Origin: Deuterostichococcus epilithicus
Taxonomy: Eukaryota > Chlorophyta > Trebouxiophyceae > Prasiolales > Stichococcaceae
Direction: 5' to 3'
Assembly: GCA_033439295.1 (NCBI GenBank)
Contig: JAVTLE010000016.1
Coordinates: 1,984,001 to 2,048,000, forward strand
Length of the DNA: 64,000 nucleotides
A program made the position numbers and the translations under genes. Below, piece after piece: positions 31,447 through 41,579 of the stretch. The notes below the pieces were generated by a model that saw only the letters and a list, made by a program, of their open reading frames with translations, was not told the origin of the DNA and ran no database searches. How positions within the stretch are numbered: position 1 is the stretch's first letter; each line of letters starts with the position of its first letter.

Positions 31447-31617
31447 CGCATTCGCTAGATTCCCAGTACGCAAGAAGTCGGGGGACTATCAGTTTCACCT
31501 TGTTTGCCGAGAGATCTGCGAGCCTTATCGGCCGTGATCACCTCCACAGCGGTTGCTGGCTCGACGCACACACCATCCACCTATCCAATCCAGCGCGTGT
31601 GTCGCTCCGAAGCAGCC
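31447..31617 (+). promoter_or_regulatory. 5' region of the third LHCA gene, abutting the foldback element
   Basis: Only about 170 bases lie between the element and the ATG at 31618, so the promoter or 5' untranslated region is very close to, or partly in, the element. Confidence 0.5.
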
Positions 31618-33823
31618 ATGGCCGCCACCATGCTGAGCGCGATGAGCAGCACCGCCTTCGCCGGCAAGGCGTTGGCCGTCCGGCCTGCGACCGGCCGCGT
31701 GCAGGTGGGGATCAGCTGCCTCCTAATGCTCGCGAGCGCGCAGGGCAGCAGGCTACTGCTGGACATCGGCCTCTCAGCGCTTAGCTGTGGCGCGGATTGA
31801 GCAGCCGAGGACGTCTGAGATGGGGCCTGCAATCACACTGCAACGTGGTGACCCTGGCTGTTGTTGCCCGTTCAGGTCAGCACAGTCACTCGCGCGGCAG
31901 CTGGCAGCTGGCTGCCGGGCTCCAAGCCGCCGGCGCACCTGGAGAAGTCCGAGTGAGCTTCTGGGCTGATGCCACGGCGTCTTAAGCATAGCGGCACTGT
32001 GGTTGCTGCAGCAAAGCGACTGTCTCTTCGTTCGAAGCTCCAGCGCATGTATGCTACGCGCGAGGCTCTTGCTCACGCAGAGTGAGCGATGTATGCAGAT
32101 GCAACCGTTATCATGCATCATCTGACGGTTGCGCGCATGTATGCAGCCTGGCCGCCAACTTCGGCTTCGACCCCTTGAACCTGGGCACCAACCCGGAGGC
32201 GCTGAAGTGGTAGGTCATCGATTGCCTGCCTATGCTGTCGATGAGGTCCACATGTCTAACAAGCAGCCCCGCGCCCCGGGCGGCGCCTTTGCCAACCAGA
32301 CCAGCTTGTCTGTCGAACAGGTACCAGCAGGCAGAGCTGATCAACGGCCGCACGGCTATGACAGCGGTCGCGGGCATTCTCATCCCCTCGGTGAGTCACA
32401 CGCCCCTCCTGAGGGCCGGCATCCATCCATGGTGATGGGTACTGCAGCTATGAAAGAGTAGTGGGGGCCCACTCTTGCAAGGCCATGCTGTGCGTACATG
32501 CAACTCAGCGCTGTTTGCTCCCTTCAATGCAGCTGCTGACAAAGGCAGGCGTCCTGAGCGTGCCTGCCTGGTACGCCGCCGGCAAGATCGCCGACGAGAC
32601 CGACGGCATCGACTGGCGTGCGTCCCTTGCTACCATTTTCAATATGCTGCGCTGCTGTGCAGATGCTGACAACCACCACTGTCACAGAATGGCATCACTG
32701 CTCTGCGTCGTAGCCACTACCTCATGCGTAACTGCTGACACATTTAGCTGCCAGCGCCCTGTGTCTCGCAAGGGCACATGTGCGCCTGACCTGTCATCCA
32801 GGACCGTTCTGCGCTGATGATGGTTCCCGTGTCGCGCAGGCGCACTGCTGTTCGTGCAGTTTGTGCTGTCGCACTTCGTGGAGATCAAGCGGTATGAGGA
32901 CCTGAAGAAGCCCGGCAGCCAGGTGCGGACCTGGCGTCATGACAGTACCAGCTTGTCGAGAGCTCCACTGCTACTGCTCCTCTGCCTGCTGCTCGCAGCC
33001 CTCCTGCCGGCTGCCCTTGCCCAGCGGCACGCGGCCTCGTATGGCAGCCCGCACCTGGAGTGATCCGGTCCTCTGCAATGCTGCGCAGGCAGAGCCAGGC
33101 TCCTTCCTGGGCTTGGAGTCAGCCTTCAAGGGCAAGGAGCCCGGCTACCCCGGCGGTGCGCGCATGTCCGCCCCTGCAAACGGCACCATGCTGCGGCAGC
33201 GGCCTCGGCGGTGGCTGCTGCATGCATGTCAGATGCATTGCCAATTTCCTTACATGAAACCTGCGGCCCTGTTGTGCAGGCCCCTTCGACCCCCTGGGCC
33301 TGTCCGATGGCCCCCAGTTCGAGGAGTACAAGCTGAAGGAGCTGAAGAACGCACGCCTCGCCATGGTGCGGCGCCGCCCCAGGGCTTCTCATCATTGTCC
33401 GCAAACGAAGATCCGCAGGACCACCTCCATACAGTTTGCATGTTCACCAGCTGGTCTCTGTGTGCTGTCCTCGGCCACTTACTGCATCAGCAAACAGCAG
33501 GGCGCGCACAACTGACAACTCTATGAAATGAAAGTTTTTCTGTCTTGCCGCAGGTTGCGTTCCTGGGCTTTGTCGCGCAGTACATCGCGACAGGGAAGGA
33601 CCCGGTCACCAACCTCACAGACCACGTCTCCAACCCGTGGATCAACAACTTCGCACAGAACGGCATCAGCCTGCCATTCCAGAGCGCTATCCAGGTGCGC
33701 GATTCGTTGATAGCTGTTTGTCCTGATCGCGGATGCATTGCAAGTAAATCATCGCAGCTGAGCTTGCTCAGTATTCTCACTTAGCCTTCGTGCTGTCCGT
33801 TCACGCAGGCACCTTTCAACTAG
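31618..33823 (+). CDS. Photosystem I light-harvesting chlorophyll a/b protein, divergent Lhca
   Basis: 257-residue PSI antenna protein. Exons: 31618-31704, 31876-31952, 32147-32209, 32321-32390, 32533-32617, 32840-32922, 33089-33155, 33280-33365, 33554-33694, 33809-33823; they total 774 bases in frame. The leader is [20 protein letters not shown]. The mature start is [20 protein letters not shown], then [35 protein letters not shown] (helix B), [39 protein letters not shown] (helix C), [39 protein letters not shown] (helix A) and [16 protein letters not shown]. The final exon is 15 bases (APFN and stop). The helix B motif has Asn at the chlorophyll 603 position and Thr where RWAM normally has Trp. 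Confidence 0.93.
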
Positions 33824-34290
33824 ACGACGTCCTTCGCGGCAGAGGCGTCGACTGCGCCATGTTGTTTCTGTCTAATCGAGAGGCAGTGTGCCCGACTCGA
33901 GGCAGCATGGCGCACGGCGTGGAGTTGAAGAGTGGACAGTTGCTTTGTATCTCAGGAGCTACGATATAATTGAAATTTGTTGGTGATGCCATCATGCACT
34001 GATGATGGCATGCGAGTTGTGAACCACATGTCCCGTCCAATCAAGCTCAACACGTTCAGGTTCCAGTCGAGTGTCGTCCAAACCAGGTGCTGATGTTGTC
34101 TGCTATGCCTAGAGAAACACACAACTCGGATTTTCCGGCTACCCTTCGTCGACCTGCTGTCCTATTGCCTTGCATTTCTTCAGGCACTCCAGAAGTGCAT
34201 CATTGGCGCCCTACGCAGCACACCCTGCCTCCGTGGCCCTGACTGTCTTCGCAGCATGCTGATAGATAAACAAACAAGCACAGACACCCT
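33824..34290. other. Intergenic between convergent LHCA and DCPS genes
   Basis: Holds both 3' regions; no coding sequence recognised. Confidence 0.5.
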
Positions 34291-36891
34291 CAACATGCAG
34301 GCGCAGTCACTTCAAAGCCTGCTGGCCGCACCAGGCTGTAAGTCAATGTGCGCTTCTGATAGTGGTCTCCCGCTGCCGCCAGATTCTCTGTAGGCAGCAG
34401 GCAGGTCCACAGTGTGCCGCTGCACAACCACCTGTTCTACAACTGCCAAGACATCGCAATGCAGAATAATGTGGCCATACAGGCAGGCCCTCATCAGGCA
34501 CGCATTTTGAGGAGGTCACCAACCTATGATGTCGTCCAGGAGGTGAGCTGCAGGATCAAACAATGGCGCTCAAATGTCCTTGCATCACAGGCCGCAGAGA
34601 GCCATCACTGCACAGGACCCCCTGAAGCCATTGCGCCCCCACATGCACATGCCGCGGCAGCAGCACCACCGCATCAGCAGCGACCTGCCTTTGCCGACTG
34701 CCACGCCCGGTGTGGACAGCGCCACATGCACGATGTGGACGTGGAAGTGGTAGTAGCTGGGCTGCAATTCACAGAAAAGTCGCTGTCGGCAAAGGGGGGA
34801 CAAGCCATATGGCAGCACACGTTGTTGGCCCTGATGGGCATATGGTGTTTCCTCGAGAGAGAATCCAGAACAAGCAGGTCAGAAAGGGCAGGACACGAAA
34901 TGTCCTTGCACGCACCTGGTAGTGCACAAAGAACCGCAGCCGGTCTGGCCCCACTGCAAAATTCTCCTGGATTGCCTGCGCGCCGGGACGCACAACCTTG
35001 AAGTCTCAGCAGCTCTGGGCGCCTTGGGCTGCATTCACACAACTTGCTGAATGAAACTGCTCGAACGCACGACGGATGGAAACGACCTCACGAGCGGGAC
35101 GAGAACGTGTCGGCTGCACCTCCCAGCCTTGTACGGGCTGCCGAGCGTGCGCAGGGCCGCCATTGGGTCACAGCACTGCCCTGGCCCGGCAGCAGTCTCG
35201 GGGGAAACCCCAAAGGCACACAATTCTTGCCCGAGAGTCACTCACCTCGGTCGCCTTTTCGCGGATGTTTCGCAGCAGCGGCAGGTGCTGCGCCGTCAGA
35301 TCGCGCAGCGATCGCACGTCCCGGCTGCAGGATGGAAAGGAGACGGAGGCGATGTAAGGGGGCGAGCAGCACGCCGTCGTGTCGGTCACACATCATGCTC
35401 CGGCGGCCTACAGCGAGCAGCCCCAGCGGCGGGTGTAACAAGACAGGAACGGAATACGCACTTGTGGGAGATGGCGACGCAGTACAGGGCCTCTTTCTGT
35501 GCCTGTGCGCGTCAATCGTCTTTGTTGGGAAAGTGAAGTGCTCATGCAACAGGCCCAGCCTCTGCAGCGACTGTCCATTGCCGCTGCGCCATGCTGCCCC
35601 ATGACGTGTGGCAGGGGACGTGGGGCGGCAACAGGCTGCTGCATCCAGCAAGGCGTTTCTCAGACGAAGTTCCTCATGGCGCGCCTGGTCCCATTTCAGG
35701 TCGGGGTGCAGCATGAAGCCGGTCTGAGGGTCGTCATCCTCGAACAGTAGCCGCTCCGCCTCAGCCTGGGTCCCAGCATTCCGTTCTGTTTGTCAACCAC
35801 ACCGTCACCCAGCCCCTGCTGAGCCGCCTTTGCTGAATGGGCTGAGCACATGGTTGAGCCGGCCACAGCTGTGCTGGGTCCGGCAGCGTGCGCCCGCTGG
35901 GGACCGGTCGACATCGCACAAGCTGCGGGACGATGACGCAGAATGATGCGGTTTCTGGGCAAGAGGATTCAGATGCTAGCAAACGAATCCGCTCGCCTTC
36001 TTCTCGAGGATGTTGTACACCCACTGGATGTGCGACGTCGGGATCGACTCGATGTGGGGCAGCGTTACCTCCCGGTACAGCTCCAGCGTCTCCCGAACCT
36101 ACAGTTTTGTTTGTTATGAAAAGATCCAGTACTGCATCTGCCGATGGGCCTGGGTGTAATGGTGAGCATCTGATCGTCGTCTGCCAGTTGGATAGCCCGA
36201 GGACACCCGCAGCAGCAGTGCAGCATAGGCCAGGCCGCACCACGTGCAGACGTCGAGCAGCAGTTCGTGTGGGCATGCTGTTCGATTGAAAAGCAACGTG
36301 ATGGCGACGGCAATGGGAGACGCACCATGAAGAATTCCTGTTTCCGCGCCTTGCGGATGTGCTTGTCCGTGGCTGGATACGTCACGTCCACATTGATGTG
36401 TCCCCACTCCGCTGGCACCGAGGCCGTGTACTGCGGTTGACAGGCTTCGACATCTCACACACACGGTGTCTGATCATGCGGCGTCTGAGATCAGCCAAGC
36501 GGGGCACAACGCATGCGACGGTGCACACGGCGGCGGCTCGCCTTACTGTAGACGTCGTTCTGGAACTGTGTTTCCTCGAACCGCACGCCTTCCAGCAGCT
36601 TGTGCAATGCACCTTTGTCGAACTGCCGCCGCGCCAGCACGACAATCGCCTGGCCGGCTCTGCCGTCAAAGCTGTGCTGCGGGCAGAGCAAGTTGAGGTG
36701 CGACTAGTGTGAGCGCGGATCGGTCCTCGCTTGCACGGGCAAGATATCACAGTAAGGCCTCACCTGGTGTTGCATACATCTCACCTGCCAAGGAGCGTAA
36801 TGGTCTTTTGATCTGCGCCATCGTTCAAAATTTCTCCCAACCTGAATCGCGAGAGCGTGTCCGAGGGAAGTTCCTGTCCATCGGTGCTCAT
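34291..36891 (-). CDS. DCPS: Scavenger mRNA-decapping enzyme DcpS (HIT family)
   Basis: DcpS hydrolyses the m7GpppN cap left after 3'-5' mRNA decay. A short first exon starts at ATG 36891 ([20 protein letters not shown], then KTITLLG) and joins [20 protein letters not shown] (36680 downward). Next are [20 protein letters not shown] (about 36420-36330), [20 protein letters not shown] (36098), [20 protein letters not shown] (about 35750-35690), [11 protein letters not shown] (35495), [18 protein letters not shown] (about 35330-35250), [15 protein letters not shown] (34960) and the HIT motif in [13 protein letters not shown] (about 34765-34725), which holds the catalytic His. The next intron must use a GC donor (GGCAAAG|GCAGGT near 34697) to give the conserved [10 protein letters not shown]. 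The last exon reads [18 protein letters not shown] and stops at 34291. All blocks match plant and animal DcpS in order. Confidence 0.88.
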
Positions 36892-37413
36892 GTTTTAGCA
36901 GTTCGTGCCGGTAGAACACCGAAATGATCTGAACGCTGCAAAGTGATCTGTTTGTTTGTTGAACAAAGAAAAGAGTGCACGACAGCGCGAAGCCACGCGC
37001 CCATATGCAATCTGCGTGCCTGATGTGCTTCGCAACTTTCCAGAACACAACGGCAATAGAGGCGGCAGCTGCAAGCACAACTTTCGCCGCGGTGCTGGCC
37101 GGAATCTACACTTCACGTAATTCCTACGTAACCCTCTCGTCTACTCTCGTCTGCTCGTTGTTGTCCCGCTCGGTGCTCTTCTTACAATTGTGATGTGGGT
37201 GCATTGAAGACTCACCAGGTCAGCTGCACAACACCCTCAAGCACCTGCATACATCGTCGCTGCAGGCAGCGGATTGCTCTGTCACAAACGACGTCGCTGC
37301 AGAATTTCGTTATTCGTTGCGTTCCACTTTGAAAAGCATTGCGTAACTACTGCACGCTATTCAGTCATCGTGGCGCTGGTAAGGCGCCTGACGCTCAGGC
37401 TGCAGGGCTTCAG
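36892..37413. promoter_or_regulatory. Divergent promoter region, DCPS and CGI-58-like gene
   Basis: 520 bases between divergent ATGs at 36891 and 37414. An open frame runs through from about 37274 into the plus gene, but the ATG at 37414 gives the more natural start; no promoter motif was recognised. Confidence 0.45.
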
Positions 37414-40400
37414 AATGGCGCAAGCGCCTGAATCAACAGCTTCATTGGCAGCGGCAGATGCCTCTGCGTCAGTGCTTCCTCCCTGGTACGCACCATGCGG
37501 CGCTGTTTGTCGGCAAAACATCACGATGAACGCCTGGTCAAACATCGCAGCTCTGGACTTGCAGGTATCGGCGCTACACCAGGTGGCGCCAGACCAGCCG
37601 CGAAGAGGCGACCGCGGCGGAGTCAAAGCTGCTGTCGCTTGCCGGGTGCGCGTCCACTTCATGGGGAAACCAACACATAGACTCTCGCGGCCATCCGCAG
37701 CTCAGCTGGATGTTGCCAACCGCTGCGTGGATGGCACCATGCTCTGCTCATATACAGCAGCGGCCCATGCTAGGGTCGACTTAACGAACTATGTTGTGCT
37801 GCTGCAGCGTGAAGCTGGAGGCTGCAGACGTGCCAGTGGGCCCGCGCCCCGATCAATTCATGAACACCGTGGTGGGCGGCCCCGCAGACGGGCCCGCCCT
37901 TGTCATGATTCCAGGTCAGTGCCGCTGAGCGGTACCAAGCCGCACCAGCAGCTGCCGCGGCTGGGCACCATGTTCGGTGATGCAGTGAAGCATCTGGCAT
38001 GCCGCGCCCGCACACGCATTGTGGCCTCGCATGCCCTCAACAACTGGCGTGGCTGGTCGCAAGTGTCGACCGCCCACATGCCTCGGCCGCCCACGAGTCT
38101 CCATGCTCTCCGCAGGCTACGGCGCCGGCCTGGGGTTCTTCTTCCGAAACCTGGCGGCGCTGGCGGACCGCTTCCGGGTGCACGCGGTCGACCTGCTCGG
38201 CACCGGCATGTCAGGCGCGTGCGCTGTGCCCCCCAGCTGGCAACCTGTCGGCGTGCCAGGGAACGCGAGGTTGGCCAGAGCTCGGAGGTCAGGCCGGTAG
38301 CGCTTCTGAGCGCAGAGCTGCACCGTCTCCCGGTGCACATCAGTGCATGCCGGACGCACAATGGCCAGGGCCTGCCTGGAGCTGCCCCTGGCGGCGCTTG
38401 GGGTCGTGGCCGCACGTTCGAGTCTGCGATGCACATCCCACCGCAGGCCGGCCGACCTTCACAGCGCGCAACCGCCAGGACGCGGAGGACTTCTTCCTTG
38501 ACTCGCTGGCGCAGTGGCGCAACGCCATGGGGCTCGATAAGATGGTGCTCGTGGGCCACAGCATGGTGAGCTCGGGTTCAGGGTGCAGGATTTGAGTGGG
38601 GCATGATCGCGCTGAAACACTGCGAACTGATGGCATGGAAGTAACCTTCGAGCAGCCCCTGGAGTGCACTGCCACAGCCAGCAACGCACCTGGAGCCAAG
38701 GTCTGGCTTTCGTGCAGGGCGGCTACCTGTCGGCGCGCTATGCGCTGCGCCACCCGGAGCACGTGGAACACCTCGTGCTCGTCTGCCCCGCCGGCGTGGT
38801 GCGTCATACCTCTTCTCAGTTCCTTTCATTGAATCCCAGCACAGCTCGTAGTCCGATGCGGCAGCCCTGCGGGCCTGTGGACAGCCTCCCTTGCGGCGCG
38901 ATTGCGTTCAGAGCTACTTTGGGTCCGCCGTTATCGGGCTGGTGGCAGCCGTGGGATCGAGCTGCGCAGCAGAGTCATGTCTGGTGTGGTCTTGATCTGA
39001 GAGGACAAGTGGGCGCGCGGGTGCAGGAGTCCTCTGGAGACTCAGCTCACCGGGGTCTGGAAGTCGCAGCAGCGAGTCTAAAGTTCGTCTCGTGTGCAGA
39101 CCCGGCTGCCAGAGGACTGGCAGCCGCCGCCGGCCTTCCGCAAGCGCTGGAGCGTCGCAGGCGCCATCTTCCGCACCTTCAACGTGGCCTGGGAGGCGGG
39201 CATCACCCCGGGCGGCGTCATCCGCACGCTCGGCCCCTACGGCGCCACCCTCATCCGAGGCTACGTCCGCAACAGGTGTTTGCTTCTGACCTTGGTCGGC
39301 TTTTGACCTGTGTTGGCTTTTGACGGCCTCAGCAGGCTTTGGCGGCACAACACGCTTAGCAGCTGCACTTGCTGACGTGCGTCTGCTTGAACATTGAGGC
39401 CGCCCTGTCGCCCGAGGTACTAGGTCTTCGCCAGCAGCACCCAGCCAGTGGACGCGGCACAAAGTGCCATGCCTGGTCACGCCAATTCTGCCAAAGCTTT
39501 GATCCATTTTTAGTGTGCACACCCGCCAGAAGACACAGGCTGGAACCTAGCTCGCTCTTCGATGTCTGCCACCAGACATGTTTTGGCAGGGTCCAGAATG
39601 GCATGGGGAGATGCAGCCAAGAAGTAGCTGACTTCTGACAACCTGGAGTGTGTCGGTCAGGTTCCTGGGACCGAACATGGGTGTCAAACCAGGAGGCGCA
39701 GTCGAGGAGGTGCAGGCGGAACGAAAGCTGACATGTGGGCATCTGCCGCTCAGGTTCCGGGACAGCATCGGGCTGTCGGACCAGGAGACGGCGGCCTTCG
39801 AGCAGTACTTTTACCACATCACGGCGGCGCGCGGCAGCGGGGAACACGCGCTGCGGCACATCCTCGGGCCATACGCCTGGGCGCGGGAGGCCCTGGAGGA
39901 GGATCTCAAAGACATCAAGGTGAGTGGCGCTGCCGCGGCCCCTGGAACCCCACCCCCGGCACAAGGTGCCACTGTGGCTCTTGATGGACCCTGCTGTAAT
40001 GCCCTTGCACCCAGAGCCGGGCAAGGAGGCTGCCTGCTGGCTGCAGTCGTAGGACGCACGCGCGTCCCTGACCGACATTGGCGCGCGAAAGTCCGCCGCT
40101 CTGTGTCCCCACCGCCACTGCACCGCCATCGTGACCACTGTGTGGCGCCCTCAAACCATGAATGGCTGCTGCAGCTCGGGGCAAGCTTTGGGAGACAATG
40201 TCCATTCGATCCACCCTTGCTGCCTTGCACCGGTGCAACCCGCACCTCACCTTCTCCTCGGCTTCAACGACTGGGGATGGACCCTGCCGCTAGGGCTTCA
40301 ATTGAGGATCCGAAACTGCACTTGGAGTCCGAAACTGCCAATGGTTCAACCTCAACCCCCAAAACGCATCGCAGGTGCCCATCACCTTCATCTACGGCTC

Positions 40401-41044
40401 CAACGACTGGATGGACCCAGCCGGGGCGCGGCGCGCCTGCGAGGGCATGGCGCAGCGGCGGCCGTCGTCCAGCCCAGGCGACCAGCAGGTCGTCACCATC
40501 GAGGACGCAGGCCACTACGCCTTCCTGGACCAGCCGCAGGAGTTCCTCAGCCAGATGCTGCACATCTGCCAGCCGTACCTGCGCGGCAAGGCGCCCCAGG
40601 TGCGCGCACGCTGCACCGACCTGTGCTCCTGTCGTATCTCGATGTCTGCCGTCACCTTTACTATGCACCAGGCAGCCAGGTCCTGTGAAATGCAACATCC
40701 GCAGCTGTCTCCTGCCTCCCCAGTATGCAGGCTGCACTCCACAGCGCTTAAAGCTGCAGCACCAGCGACCAGCGACCTTGGACATGCTGCAGGTGCCGGA
40801 TTCGCAGCCAGTGTCGTCGGGGCGCTTTCCCGAGGACGCTCGCAACCTGCGGCACTTTTCAGGCGACGCCATACCCAGCACCGGCGTGGCAGCCGCCGCC
40901 GCGACTGCCAAGGGGACCACCAACGGGTGGCACTCGGAGCGTGCGGGCAGTAAGACCAACCAGAACGGCACATCTCCGCTGCGTAGCGGCAGCAGCGCGG
41001 CAGAGGCGGTGCAGGACGAGATGGCACACCGCACCGAGCTGTGA
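37414..41044 (+). CDS. CGI-58/ABHD4-5-like alpha/beta hydrolase
   Basis: Plant CGI-58 proteins have lipase/phospholipase and reported lysophosphatidate acyltransferase activity and influence lipid droplets. The ATG at 37414 starts MAQAPESTASLAAADASASV and leads to PPWYAP. An exon near 37573 reads RYTRWRQTSREEATAAESKL, the family pattern before the fold. Then come GPALVMIPGY (37890), GAGLGFFFRNLAALADRFRV with HAVDLLGTGMSG (38122-38215), DAEDFFLDSLAQWRNAMGLD (38480) and the nucleophile elbow GHSM|GGYLSARYALRHPEHV (split by an intron at 38566/about 38719). The last parts are FNVAWEAGITPGGVIRTLGP (39178), SDQETAAFEQYFYHITAARG (39776), ITFIYGSNDWMDPAG (40381) and GHYAFLD (40511). Ser in the GHSMGG elbow is present, unlike animal ABHD5. 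H-x4-D in GHYAFLD is kept. The C-terminus adds about 80 low-complexity residues (Ser/Thr/Asn/Ala-rich). Stop at 41042. Confidence 0.88.
40242..40428 (+). repeat. Decayed copy of a CGI-58-like exon start (copy 40242-40292; exon from 40375)
   Basis: The exon coding ITFIYGSNDWMDPAG is echoed about 135 bases upstream, in the intron, by sequence reading LTFSSASTTG or LLGFNDWGWTLPLG according to frame. Shared stretches are CACCTT-like, CGGCT-CAACGACTGG and ATGGACCC. Confidence 0.6.
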
Positions 41045-41579
41045 CACAACATCTGTACTGTGTGCTACGGCGTTCAAGCGCTTGTTCTTCACTAGAATGT
41101 GATGCACACTTGTGACCCGAATTGTTGGCCTAGGATCCTCAGGAGCGTTCATTTATTCGGCGTTGACAATTTGATTGCAAGGCAGCCGGTGTTCGGTGGG
41201 AGTTGCCAGCCGCAGAAGCTGCAGCACGTGAGCCTTCGGCAGTTCAAACAATGTTGGCAAGCAGGCCAAGGGCGTCTGCAGTCGCATGTAGAGCTTTATA
41301 CATTTCCGGTTTCAACCAATTGTGCAAATCAGCATGGCCTGCTGGCTCATGCACACATGCAGCGGCGGTCTGGAGTTTCCCAACGACAGTTTCCTTCGGG
41401 TGTTTTCAGGCAAGGCCACCCATCCCGAATTCCCCGATAGTGTCCACCTAGCGTCGCAGACGCCTGCTGCATGGTGACAGCTGCACTTCAGAGGCCTGCT
41501 GGTGTCCGCCAGCAGCCAGCCGGCACGAATCCGCCAGCCGACTATGTGGCCCCACTGACTTTTTGCCCTTCAGCCGAAT
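41045..41579. other. Intergenic between convergent CGI-58-like and HO-fold genes
   Basis: No supported coding sequence; holds both 3' ends. Confidence 0.5.

Noticed and set aside
29986-31498. Several open frames of 200-290 codons on both strands in the foldback region
   Set aside because: They consist of the same short peptides repeated in several frames and strands because the palindromic units lack stop codons. No family, no codon signal and no start context support them.
37274-37413. N-terminal extension of the CGI-58-like protein from about 37274
   Set aside because: The frame is open but the extra sequence is basic and Cys/Arg-rich without family similarity. ATG 37414 gives a start that fits better.
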